From: Spirosoma radiotolerans
GTDB taxonomy: Bacteria > Bacteroidota > Bacteroidia > Cytophagales > Spirosomataceae
Length of the DNA: 64,000 nt
Reading direction: 5' to 3'
Assembly: GCF_000974425.1 (NCBI RefSeq)
Contig: NZ_CP010429.1
Location: 5,627,501 to 5,691,500 of the forward strand
Every line of letters starts with the position of its first letter. Position 1 is the stretch's first letter. The position numbers and the translations under genes are program-made. Of the stretch, positions 26,631 to 35,563 are shown piece by piece. The notes below the pieces were generated by a model, which worked only from the letters and a program-made list of their open reading frames with translations, was not told the DNA's origin and did not search any database.

Positions 26631-27452
26631 CTACTGTTTTTCCGGGAAAGGAATAATCAGTTTTTCGCCCCGCTGGGCGATGTCTTTGTCTTTTTTGTTA
26701 GCTCGCATGATGGCCTCCTTACTAACGCCATATTTCTGCGCCACTACGCGTAACACATCGCCCGGCCCAACCGTATGAACGGCCATCGCTTTCACATTTA
26801 ACTTTGTCACCCCGGCTTTGATATCGCTTTCGGTTACACCCGGATTGAGTTCTTTCAACGTGTTGATTTTCATGTTATAGCGATTAGCTACGCCGTAAAA
26901 GGTTTCACCAGCCCCAACCGTATATTTAGTGGCTACGCCACCCGGCTTAATCTTCGGCCGAACGATCGCTGGCTTTTCGGCCGCAGCTTCGGTTTTCGGT
27001 TTTTCTTTGGGCTTAGGCTCGCTGGCTTTCTCAACAGGCTTCTCTTTCGGTTTTTCGGCAACTGATTTCTCTTTCAGCTTTTCGTCGGGACCAGGTTTAC
27101 CATCGGTCGTTTCGCGATTTTCTTCAGCTACTTCTTCGGCTTTGGCATTTGCCTCAGGGGCATCGGCAGGCGGTGTAGCCTGCGACAGGTCGACGGGTGC
27201 CGGTTGAGACGAGGTATCTTTCTCTTCGGGTGCCATCAGCATTTCGGGGTCATTCTGCGATATGGGCTGTTGCGAAGCCGTATCGAGCGCCACATTGGTC
27301 AGTTCGTCGGAGCCATTGGTATCATCGGTAACGTAGCCGTAACCAATATATAGCAGAGCCGCAATAAGCCCCACTAAAACAACGAGAGTGATGGCAGGAA
27401 GACTGGAATTACCAGTGGGACGCGGGTTGGATGATGGGTTGTCAGCCTCCAT
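26631..27452 (-). CDS. membrane-anchored protein with two LysM domains
   Basis: A 273-residue protein with a short cytoplasmic N-terminus, one membrane span (LPAITLVVLVGLIAALLYIG), a long Lys/Glu/Pro-rich linker (about residues 85-170, as in KPKEKPVEKASEPKPKEKPK) and two LysM repeats at the C-terminus (YTVGAGETFYGVANRYNMKI and HTVGPGDVLRVVAQKYGVSK). LysM binds peptidoglycan glycan chains, so it probably tethers the inner membrane to the wall. It lies 25 bp downstream of purE on the same strand and may share its transcript. Confidence 0.85.
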   Translation of the reverse strand: MEADNPSSNPRPTGNSSLPAITLVVLVGLIAALLYIGYGYVTDDTNGSDELTNVALDTASQQPISQNDPEMLMAPEEKDTSSQPAPVDLSQATPPADAPEANAKAEEVAEENRETTDGKPGPDEKLKEKSVAEKPKEKPVEKASEPKPKEKPKTEAAAEKPAIVRPKIKPGGVATKYTVGAGETFYGVANRYNMKINTLKELNPGVTESDIKAGVTKLNVKAMAVHTVGPGDVLRVVAQKYGVSKEAIMRANKKDKDIAQRGEKLIIPFPEKQ

Positions 27453-27477
27453 AATGTAAATTTGGATTGGGGTGTGG

Positions 27478-27951
27478 TTATAACTGGCGACTCATTTCAG
27501 CCACTTTTTCCTTTAAACTTTCTTTGAACCGGGTCAGGTTAGCGGCCACCGTTTCATCGAACGTGCCAACAATCTGCGCAGCCAGAATTCCGGCATTTCG
27601 GGCGCCATCGAGCGCCATTGTAGCAACCGGTACGCCACCGGGCATCTGAAGAATGGATAAGACCGAATCCCAGCCATCAATTGAATTACTGGATTTTACG
27701 GGAACGCCAATAACGGGTAATATGGTCAGGGAGGCTACCATACCCGGCAAATGCGCGGCTCCACCTGCTCCTGCCACAATCACCCAAATACCCCGATCGC
27801 GGGCTGATTTTGCGTACTCGACCATTTTCTCGGGTGTTCGGTGGGCCGACACAATATCCATTTCCCACGTTACGCCCAACTCGGTTAAGATGTCGGCGGC
27901 CTCCTGCATGACCTTCCGGTCGGAGAGACTGCCCATTATTATACCTACCAT
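27478..27951 (-). CDS. purE: N5-carboxyaminoimidazole ribonucleotide mutase
   Basis: A 157-residue purine-pathway enzyme that converts N5-CAIR to CAIR. The family motifs are IIMGSLSDRKVMQEAADIL at the N-terminus, SAHRTPEKM with the catalytic His near residue 40, and VAGAGGAAHLPGMVAS near 70. Length is normal for class I PurE. No purK is adjacent. Confidence 0.95.
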   Translation of the reverse strand: MVGIIMGSLSDRKVMQEAADILTELGVTWEMDIVSAHRTPEKMVEYAKSARDRGIWVIVAGAGGAAHLPGMVASLTILPVIGVPVKSSNSIDGWDSVLSILQMPGGVPVATMALDGARNAGILAAQIVGTFDETVAANLTRFKESLKEKVAEMSRQL

Positions 27952-28136
27952 TCAGAAGACTATGAATTTGACTCTCTGCGAAATAACGGAGTTTACCGCA
28001 GATTCTGGCCGTATGACAACTAATTTTTTCTCCCGGCCCTAAATCCTGCCACTTTCCGGGTGAGTGGTGCAAAGGTACACCAATCAACCCGATAGACCCG
28101 TTGCTTACAGCTCAAAGAAGCGACGGTCCTGCGCCA

Positions 28137-29384
28137 TCAGACAATTTTTATTCCATCGAATTTACGCCCCAGAATGGCCACATCATCGGCACCGAGGTAA
28201 TCGTGGAGCAGCGTTGCATAGATCTGTCGGAAATCGACCGAATAAGTCAAGTCACCTTCGGTTAGGTTGGTAAGGTTTGGCGCTTCGTTTAGAACCCGTT
28301 GCGCCGGTAGCCCACCACCGATCAGGAATACATTGTTCGCGGTACCGTGGTCTGTACCGTTGCTGGCGTTCTGTTTTACCCGTCGGCCAAATTCCGAAAA
28401 GGTCATCAGCAAGACATCTTTCTGACGGCCAGCCGTTTTCAGATCGGCCATAAACGCCCCGACGGCTTCGGCATATTGCCCCAACAGTCGCTCCTGCTGA
28501 CCGGGCTGGTTAATGTGCGTGTCGAACCCACTGATGGACACGTAATAAATGCTGGTTTCGACACCCGACAGGATGAGTTGCGATACGGTTTTGAGCCGGT
28601 TTCCCAGTTCGTGATTTGGATAGGTTGTCAGTGTGGTTGGAGCGGAAGCCGCCGAAACAGGCCGTGTGGTACGGCTCACTTTTTCATACACATAATCGGC
28701 CGACGATACGGTTTCGGCCAGGGTTTTATAGAGATACGCTACCGATTCGGGTTCGTGGGTTCCGTGGGTATGCGCCTGTTCATGGCTCAAACCCGTTATG
28801 AATTTGCTGCGGGTCTGGTTATACAGCTTCTTAGGGTCCAACACGGCCAGCCCATTCAGGTTACTGCCTTTCAGGGCCAGGCTCAAGGTGTCATCTACCT
28901 CAATGGTCCGAAAAGGCTGCTGGGCTTTTCCGGTGCAGGACGCATCCAGATACCGGCCAACCCAGCCCGTATTGAGGTATTTATCCGAATCACTAGCGGT
29001 TTGCCAGATATCCATTGAGCGAAAATGCGATCGGTCGGGGTTCGGATAGCCCACATTATTTATTACGGTCATCAGCCCGTCGTCATACAGCGCTTTTAGA
29101 GGTCCCATAGCGGGATGCAGCCCGATTTCATCATTTAACGGAAGGACTTTCTCGGCTCGTATGGCAATGGTAGGGCGCTCCCGGTAATAGATGTCGTTTC
29201 GATAAGGCACAACAGTATTAAGGCCATCATTTCCACCCGACAGTTGCACGACCACCAGAATTTTACCATTCGACGCTGGCCCTTTGCCAAGCATCTGCGA
29301 TTCATACGCTTTCAGAAAATGCGGAATCAGCATAGTGCCCGCCGTCGTGAAAGCTGATTGTTTAAGGAAGTTCCTGCGGTTCAT
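28137..29384 (-). CDS. DUF1501 family protein with Tat signal
   Basis: A 415-residue protein with a twin-arginine signal (MNRRNFLKQSAFTTAGTMLI), so it is exported folded. DUF1501 belongs to the alkaline-phosphatase-like (sulfatase) fold; visible parts are VVQLSGGNDGLNTVVPYRN near residue 45, FDTHINQPGQQERLLGQYAE near 290 and MTFSEFGRRVKQNASNGTDH near 335. It pairs with the DUF1800 protein encoded just upstream, a common genomic association. The substrate is unknown. Confidence 0.9.
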   Translation of the reverse strand: MNRRNFLKQSAFTTAGTMLIPHFLKAYESQMLGKGPASNGKILVVVQLSGGNDGLNTVVPYRNDIYYRERPTIAIRAEKVLPLNDEIGLHPAMGPLKALYDDGLMTVINNVGYPNPDRSHFRSMDIWQTASDSDKYLNTGWVGRYLDASCTGKAQQPFRTIEVDDTLSLALKGSNLNGLAVLDPKKLYNQTRSKFITGLSHEQAHTHGTHEPESVAYLYKTLAETVSSADYVYEKVSRTTRPVSAASAPTTLTTYPNHELGNRLKTVSQLILSGVETSIYYVSISGFDTHINQPGQQERLLGQYAEAVGAFMADLKTAGRQKDVLLMTFSEFGRRVKQNASNGTDHGTANNVFLIGGGLPAQRVLNEAPNLTNLTEGDLTYSVDFRQIYATLLHDYLGADDVAILGRKFDGIKIV

Positions 29385-29412
29385 GGTTTAAAGAGTGAAA
29401 GAATGAGTGAAT

Positions 29413-29465
29413 GAGCGAAAGCCGTCCGGTGTAAAAAGCGCTAGCCAATCGGACGGCTTTCGCTC
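29413..29465 (-). terminator. hairpin between the DUF1800 and DUF1501 genes
   Basis: A 16-bp perfect stem (GAGCGAAAGCCGTCCG / CGGACGGCTTTCGCTC) with a 21-base loop starts 8 bases after the DUF1800 stop. It lacks a T run. It may reduce transcription into DUF1501 or stabilise the upstream message. Confidence 0.55.
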
Positions 29466-29473
29466 TTTCGCCA

Positions 29474-30913
29474 TTAAGTAAGTTGATACTCGGGCAGGCT
29501 CATTAAGGCGACCGTCAGCGTCTGAATGCGTTCGGGACGTGTTTGAGATCCGGGAGTCTGACTGTCAATTAAGGTACGCTGGTCTGGACGAAGCGGAAAG
29601 GGCAACAAGGTTAGGGCAAGCGCGTCGGTCAATTCGGTATCGGGTATTTTGGCAAAGGCAGTTTCAAAATCAGCCCAATTGACCTTAGTTCGGAACCTGG
29701 CGTTGCCTCGTCGGGCTAAGAGTTGGGTGTTCACGTCGCCATCTTCTTTGGGCTGTACCGCTACTTCCGTAGCGTTCAAAACATAGTTTGGCAACTGCAT
29801 CCGAAACAGTAAGCTCGATGAGTCGATCCAGTTTTTCCCGCCCGGCCAGCCCGCCACATTCGGTGGATAGAACAGGACTTGTCCTAATGTGCGTTGCACA
29901 AAAATCTGCGATTGGGGTTGCTCAAACTGAATACCCAGCGTATGGCGTAGTCCAACCAGCAACTCCACCGGCGACTTAATGTGGGCACCCCTATTTTTAG
30001 GCTCATAAAACCAGTCTGACGTAAAGATCGTCTCCATCAGATCACCAATATCGTAGCCGTTTTTGTAGAACTGCTCGGCCAGTGTATCGATCTGTTTTTT
30101 GTCTTCGGTTTCGTTTACGAAAAAGCGATAGATCTTGCCCGTGATGAAACGGGCCGTTTGCTTATTGGCCAGCAGCATCGCGATCACGTCTTCGCCGGTA
30201 AATGAGCCGGTTTTCCCGAAAATCGTTTTCTCTCCTTCGTCGTGTACCTGCTGCCGGAAAATAAACTGACCATCGGGTGTAAATTGCCAGCCCGTAAAGG
30301 CACGGGCGGCATCTTTAATATCGTGCTCCGAATAGTTGCCCCGGCCGAGCGTAAAGAGCTCCATGACCTCGCGGGCAAAGTTTTCGTTGGGCGCATTCTT
30401 CCGGTTTTGCTGGTTGTTCAAAAATTGTAGCATGGCCGGTTCTTTCGACACCGCCATGAGCAAATCACCAAACCGTCCCAGCGCGTTTTGCCGGATCGTA
30501 TTGGCATATTGCTGCATGAAGAGCGGATTGCGTCCCTGCGTTCGGCAGGCGAAATGCCCATGCCAGAATAGAGCCATTTTTTCGCGCAGGGCTCCTTGGC
30601 CGGATGCCATGCGGTCGAGCCATTGCAGGTTCAGGTCGCGCACCTTTTCGGCATTGAGCCGGATGCGCTCTTTCAGCATGTCCTTATCGAACTGCCCATC
30701 CCGAACCAAGCCCTTCAACTGCTTTTTCGTTTCGGTTTCGTCTGGCTCCACGACATGCAATGCCTGTACAGATTTACTATCATCGAACAATTGCCGTACA
30801 ACTTTCCGTATCGATTTACGATCAAATGCCTCGTCCAGTTCGGTTAGGGTAGCGCCAAAGCCCGCTCGTGCAAAGAGGTAGCGAATCTGTTGCTGTCTCG
30901 TCAGTTTATCCAT
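29474..30913 (-). CDS. DUF1800 family protein
   Basis: A 479-residue protein of a family that co-occurs with DUF1501. The start at 30913 (MDKLTRQQQIRYLFARAGFG) is favoured; the upstream ATG adds 11 atypical residues. Family landmarks are LREKMALFWHGHFACRTQGR near 110, NENFAREVMELFTLGRGNYS near 175, AARAFTGWQF near 205, and PPNVAGWPGGKNWIDSSSLL near 345. No signal peptide is evident, although the family is thought to act with the exported DUF1501 partner. Biochemical function is not established. Confidence 0.88.
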   Translation of the reverse strand: MDKLTRQQQIRYLFARAGFGATLTELDEAFDRKSIRKVVRQLFDDSKSVQALHVVEPDETETKKQLKGLVRDGQFDKDMLKERIRLNAEKVRDLNLQWLDRMASGQGALREKMALFWHGHFACRTQGRNPLFMQQYANTIRQNALGRFGDLLMAVSKEPAMLQFLNNQQNRKNAPNENFAREVMELFTLGRGNYSEHDIKDAARAFTGWQFTPDGQFIFRQQVHDEGEKTIFGKTGSFTGEDVIAMLLANKQTARFITGKIYRFFVNETEDKKQIDTLAEQFYKNGYDIGDLMETIFTSDWFYEPKNRGAHIKSPVELLVGLRHTLGIQFEQPQSQIFVQRTLGQVLFYPPNVAGWPGGKNWIDSSSLLFRMQLPNYVLNATEVAVQPKEDGDVNTQLLARRGNARFRTKVNWADFETAFAKIPDTELTDALALTLLPFPLRPDQRTLIDSQTPGSQTRPERIQTLTVALMSLPEYQLT

Positions 30914-31498
30914 GCCTGTCAACCGTTGCCTATTGGCATATGACAAGGCAAGACGGCAAACGTTTAATAGGCTGAAGATTAAAATTTAGGTAACGAGTTG
31001 ATAGGTGTACAGTTACCAAAGCGTATTGAATAAATGAAACGTGCAAAATAGTTGTGGAGACAGAGTATTCATTCTGTTTTCACAACCATTTTGCAGTAGC
31101 CTGTTCGCCGACGAGTATAATCTAGACAGGACAAGAGTCAAGTAAACCGTTAGGTCATCAGCTTTAGGTTTTAACAAAATTGCCGAAACAGTAGACTTCC
31201 CTCTACCTCCCGTAAATGATCGTTTAGAACTGGTTTAAACTTTAACTGTTTTAAGAGCCAATCCATCTGGCATCTGGCTAACGCCGACTAATAAAAACAA
31301 ATGACAATTTTAGTCATGAGCAAGGCCTTAACCTATACCATTCAAGCCTATCACGAAACGAACGAGCTTATTTCAAGGCACATTAAAAGTGCATAAAAGG
31401 AATGACAAAGTCGCTTTATGACGCAACAGAAAACATTCTTTTTCCGTATTGGATATATATATTCATTCTTAGGCCGACATCCGCTTTATTTCAGTTAT
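30914..31498. other. intergenic region before the protease island
   Basis: This gap lies between divergent genes. It contains an imperfect 22-bp inverted repeat (31043-31064 and 31073-31094, three mismatches). No RNA gene or convincing -7 box is visible. A 26-codon frame at 31316 is too short and unsupported to call. Confidence 0.5.
31043..31094. repeat. inverted repeat in a divergent promoter region
   Basis: The arm GCAAAATAGTTGTGGAGACA pairs with its partner at 31073-31094 over 22 bases with three mismatches and an 8-base loop. It sits between two divergent start sites, where a terminator is not expected, so it may be an operator or a dispersed repeat. Confidence 0.5.
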
Positions 31499-34400
31499 AT
31501 GACTCAACGTTTATGGTCTCGCACAGGCTGGCTCACCGTTTTTTTAGGCATGACGGCCAGCGCACTTTTATCCGCTCAATCGTTACCCCAATACAGCAGT
31601 CTCCAGCGGGCACAGCAGAAAGAGCTGCAAAAAACGATTGAGCAGGCACAAACTGAAAACTACCGCCAGGCCGTTGCCAAAGCGCAGCAACTTAAGCGGC
31701 CCATTCAACAAATATCACCCACCGGGCGGGTAGTTATGTTACGCGGCATCAGCCCCACTGGCGAACTCCTCTACGATGCTACTTACAGCACTACCAAGGC
31801 GGGAATAAGCACCCACACAAACTCACTTTACGCCGGTGGCAGCCTGGGCGTTTCGCTCTCCGGCAGTACACTAGCCAATAAGCTTGCGGTTTGGGACGGC
31901 GGTAAAGTACGTACTACACATGTCGAATTTCGCAATGGCACAGGTAGTCGGGTTACAAGTGTTGATAACGCAACCGCGTTGGTCAGCCACTCCACCCACG
32001 TCGCCGGAATCCTGATAGCGGCCGGTGTCAATCCCGATGTAAAAGGCATGGCTTTTGGCACAAACCTGCGCGCTTATGATTTTAATAACGATGTAAGCGA
32101 GATGAGTGCCGCAGCAGGTAATTTGCTTATCTCAAACCACTCTTATGGTTCTAATGCAGGCTGGGTTTACAACGATGCCAGAACCACAGCAACCAAGTGG
32201 GAATGGTGGGGCGACACTACCGTCAGTAAAACGGAAGATTACAAATTTGGCTTTTATAATGCAACAACAGCTTCTTGGGATAGGATTGCCCAAAATGCGC
32301 CCTACTATCTAATTGTTAAATCGGGCGGAAACAGCCATGGTTCCGATGGCCCCGGTGCAGGGCAACCTTATTATATTCCAACTAATGATGATACGGATGT
32401 TATAAGTACCCGCTCCCGTAGTAATCAGGATGGTTACGACCAAATTAGTACATATGGAAACGCCAAAAATATTATGACGGTGGGCGCTGTTGGCAATTTA
32501 AACTATGGATACAACCAGGCGGGCGACGTGCCCTTGAGCGACTTTACGAGTTGGGGGCCAACGGACGATGGGCGCATCAAACCCGATATTGCCGGTATCG
32601 GTGTCGGTATTCTTTCGTCAAGTTCGGAAAGCGACAGTGCTTATGTCGTGTATGATGGCACCTCGATGTCATCGCCCAACGTGGCGGGTAGTCTGCTTCT
32701 GTTACAGGAATTGTATTCGCAACGCAACAGCGGCAAGTTTATGCGGTCATCGACGCTGAAGGGGCTGGCGCTTCACACCGCCGATGAAGCGGGCACTACA
32801 CTCGGCCCCGATTACCAGTTTGGCTGGGGACTCCTGAACGCCGAGAAGGCCGGGCGGGTCATCCTGAACAGCAACCAGAATCATCTGCTCGATGAACGAA
32901 CCCTCAATCAGGCCGAAACCTATTCGCTTACGGTGGTGGCGTCGGGACTGGGGCCGCTCGTTTCGACTATCTGCTGGACAGACCCCGCCGGAACCGCGTC
33001 TATACCATCGACAGCTACGCTGAACGACCGGACACCCAAGCTCGTCAATGACATCGACATCCGCATCAGCGACGGTCAGGCCACCACGTTACCCTGGATT
33101 CTGGACCCGAATAACCCATCGGCAGCCGCCACACGGGGCGACAATATCCGCGACAATGTTGAGCAGGTTTTAGTAGCTAATCCCATACCCGGACGGTCCT
33201 ACACGATTACCGTTACCAATAAAGGAACCTTAAGTGGCGGTAAGCAGGATTATGCCCTGCTCGTTAGTGGCATTGGGGGCAAAGCCTACTGTGCATCAGG
33301 AGCGACCTCCACCGCCGACACGAAAATCAATCAGGTTCAGTTTGGCAGCATCAACCAGGCCGGAGCCAGCGGATGTACTTCCTACAATGATTTCTCGCAG
33401 TCCGTAGCCACCGTGCAGGCGGGCCAGCAGATTCCATTAACAGTGTCTCTGGGCACCTGTGGAGCCGTTAAAAACGTGATTGTAAAAGCCTTTGCCGACT
33501 GGAACCAGAACGGCAGCTTCGATGATGCCGATGAAACGGTGGCCACGTCGGGCGTACTGGCCAACTCGGCTCAGTTCATAGCAACGGTCACCATTCCCAG
33601 CACGGTTCAAACCGCCCAAAACGTCCGGTTTCGGATCGTAGCTGTGGAAACCAGCGACCCCGCAGCCGTGGTTTCGTGTGGCAGTTACGGCAATGGCGAA
33701 ACACAGGATTATGTGCTGAATGTGGTTCAAACGACGAACGATGTGGGAGCAACGGCACTTCTGTCGCCCGATGCGAATTTTTGCGGCCAAACGGGTACCG
33801 ATGTAACGGTTTCTGTGCGACTCCATAACTACGGCACCGCTAACCAGACCAACGTGCCCGTGACTGTTAAAATTACCGATGCCAACAACAACGAGGTAAC
33901 GACATTGACCGGTACTGTACCGCGAATTGCAGCGTTCCGGGAAAGTACCATTTCACTAAAATTACCGGCTAGTATTTCCCTCGTGGCTACACAGACGTAT
34001 CGGTTCACGGTGTCGACAAACCTCAACAGCGACCAGAACACGGCCAACAATACCATTACCGAAACGCGCGCTACGGCCCCCCTACCGGCCAACGGTATCT
34101 TTTCCGTCACTCGTTGCGGTAGCGATACAGCCATCTCGCTGCGGAATATTGGTACCGGTACGGCCTTCTGGTATGATGCGCCAACGGGTGGTAATTTACT
34201 GGCAGCGGGCAATCAGGTTGGCGTCAAAGCGTTGCCTGCCAGCGGCCAGTTCTATGCTACGCTGAACGATTTTTCGGGATCAATTGGCCCCGTCGATAAA
34301 ACTGTATATGGCGGAGGCTCCTACGGAACGGGGTTTCAACCCGCGCCCCTCATTTCGACTCAGGTTCCGCTGCTGATCGAAAGTGCGCGCCTGTATATCG

Positions 34401-35563
34401 GCTCGGCTGGCACCCTGACCTTCACGGTTCGTAAATACGATAACACGGCTGTATCGAGTGTTACGCTGGATGTGTCACCTACACGTACGCAAAGCATAAC
34501 CGCATCGACTGGCGGTACCTATCCCGATGACCCCGACGATCAGGGCGCTATCTATGCCCTGAATTTACGCATTCCAGCAGCGGGCGATTATAAAATTACG
34601 ATTGATTACGGCGATGGCGCGTCTATCTTCCGCAGTAACGTCTCGGTCGCGGGCTTTCCTTACCAGTTGAAAACGCAGACAGGTCAGCCTGTCGTTACCA
34701 TCAAAGGCTCGCTCTTCAATAATGGCACCTCTACAGATACCTTGAAAACGGCCTGGTATTACTTTTACAACATGCGGGTTCGAGCGCTCGACTGTCCCAG
34801 TCCGCAACGGATAGCGGTTACACCGACAACGGGCGCAGGGGCCACGGCCAGTATCACACCGAATGGGTCAACGAGTATTTGCCAAGGCTCCAGCCTTATT
34901 CTTCAGGCCAACACAGGTACTGACTTTTCTTACCAGTGGTATCGGAACGGGCAACCGATTACCGGAGCTACCAGCAGTACGCTGGCAACAGCAACCGCAG
35001 GGAGTTACGTTGTTCAGGTCGCCAATAATTGCTTGCCCGTTAACTCGACGGCTGTTGCGGTAACGGTAAAAACAACCCAGACACCGTTAATTACGGCCAA
35101 TGGCTTTTCGCTTAGTTCCAACGTAACGACCAATATTCAATGGCTGGTGGACGGCGTAGCTATTCCAGGGGCCACCTCCCCTACTTATACGGTTGTTAAA
35201 ACAGGGCGTTATTCGGTCAAGGGTAGCGTCAATGGCTGCGGGGAGGCAATCTCCGACGAAGTATATCTGACGATACTAGGCACGGAGCCGACTACCGAAG
35301 ACGGGAATCTGAGTGTTTATCCAAATCCGGCGGTTCGGCAGGTGACTGTATCGCTGGGCGCTTCACTGGCTTTACCCAAACCGCCATCCGTTCGCCTGAC
35401 GAATCTGAACGGCCAAACGGTACGTACCGGAACGCTTCTACGGGACGGAAAAAATTATTCAACAAGTTTTGATGTGGCCGATTTACCCGGCGGTACGTTT
35501 TTTGTGGTTGTCGAAGATGACCAGACGCAGAGCGTCCGGGTAAAACGGATTCGCAAACAATAA
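31499..35563 (+). CDS. subtilisin-like (S8) protease with GEVED, Ig-like and T9SS sorting domains
   Basis: A 1354-residue secreted serine protease. The ATG at 31499 gives a good signal peptide (WLTVFLGMTASALLSAQS); an in-frame ATG at 31418 would add 27 atypical residues, so the start is not certain. The catalytic triad is AVWDGGKVRTTHVEF (Asp), LVSHSTHVAGILIAAG (His) and VVYDGTSMSSPNVAGSLLLL (Ser). After a beta domain comes a GEVED domain (about residues 610-750; FADWNQNGSFDDADETVA), CARDB-like and Ig-like repeats, and a C-terminal T9SS type A tail (NLSVYPNPAVRQVTVSLGA). The next gene is a paralog that starts right after the stop codon. Confidence 0.92.
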   Translation: MTQRLWSRTGWLTVFLGMTASALLSAQSLPQYSSLQRAQQKELQKTIEQAQTENYRQAVAKAQQLKRPIQQISPTGRVVMLRGISPTGELLYDATYSTTKAGISTHTNSLYAGGSLGVSLSGSTLANKLAVWDGGKVRTTHVEFRNGTGSRVTSVDNATALVSHSTHVAGILIAAGVNPDVKGMAFGTNLRAYDFNNDVSEMSAAAGNLLISNHSYGSNAGWVYNDARTTATKWEWWGDTTVSKTEDYKFGFYNATTASWDRIAQNAPYYLIVKSGGNSHGSDGPGAGQPYYIPTNDDTDVISTRSRSNQDGYDQISTYGNAKNIMTVGAVGNLNYGYNQAGDVPLSDFTSWGPTDDGRIKPDIAGIGVGILSSSSESDSAYVVYDGTSMSSPNVAGSLLLLQELYSQRNSGKFMRSSTLKGLALHTADEAGTTLGPDYQFGWGLLNAEKAGRVILNSNQNHLLDERTLNQAETYSLTVVASGLGPLVSTICWTDPAGTASIPSTATLNDRTPKLVNDIDIRISDGQATTLPWILDPNNPSAAATRGDNIRDNVEQVLVANPIPGRSYTITVTNKGTLSGGKQDYALLVSGIGGKAYCASGATSTADTKINQVQFGSINQAGASGCTSYNDFSQSVATVQAGQQIPLTVSLGTCGAVKNVIVKAFADWNQNGSFDDADETVATSGVLANSAQFIATVTIPSTVQTAQNVRFRIVAVETSDPAAVVSCGSYGNGETQDYVLNVVQTTNDVGATALLSPDANFCGQTGTDVTVSVRLHNYGTANQTNVPVTVKITDANNNEVTTLTGTVPRIAAFRESTISLKLPASISLVATQTYRFTVSTNLNSDQNTANNTITETRATAPLPANGIFSVTRCGSDTAISLRNIGTGTAFWYDAPTGGNLLAAGNQVGVKALPASGQFYATLNDFSGSIGPVDKTVYGGGSYGTGFQPAPLISTQVPLLIESARLYIGSAGTLTFTVRKYDNTAVSSVTLDVSPTRTQSITASTGGTYPDDPDDQGAIYALNLRIPAAGDYKITIDYGDGASIFRSNVSVAGFPYQLKTQTGQPVVTIKGSLFNNGTSTDTLKTAWYYFYNMRVRALDCPSPQRIAVTPTTGAGATASITPNGSTSICQGSSLILQANTGTDFSYQWYRNGQPITGATSSTLATATAGSYVVQVANNCLPVNSTAVAVTVKTTQTPLITANGFSLSSNVTTNIQWLVDGVAIPGATSPTYTVVKTGRYSVKGSVNGCGEAISDEVYLTILGTEPTTEDGNLSVYPNPAVRQVTVSLGASLALPKPPSVRLTNLNGQTVRTGTLLRDGKNYSTSFDVADLPGGTFFVVVEDDQTQSVRVKRIRKQ

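Noticed and set aside
29413..29465. Hairpin read as a strong intrinsic terminator
   Set aside because: No T run follows the stem, so only weak termination or stabilisation can be claimed.
31316..31396. 26-codon frame upstream of the protease island
   Set aside because: There is no promoter, no neighbouring partner and no recognisable pattern; it is probably chance.
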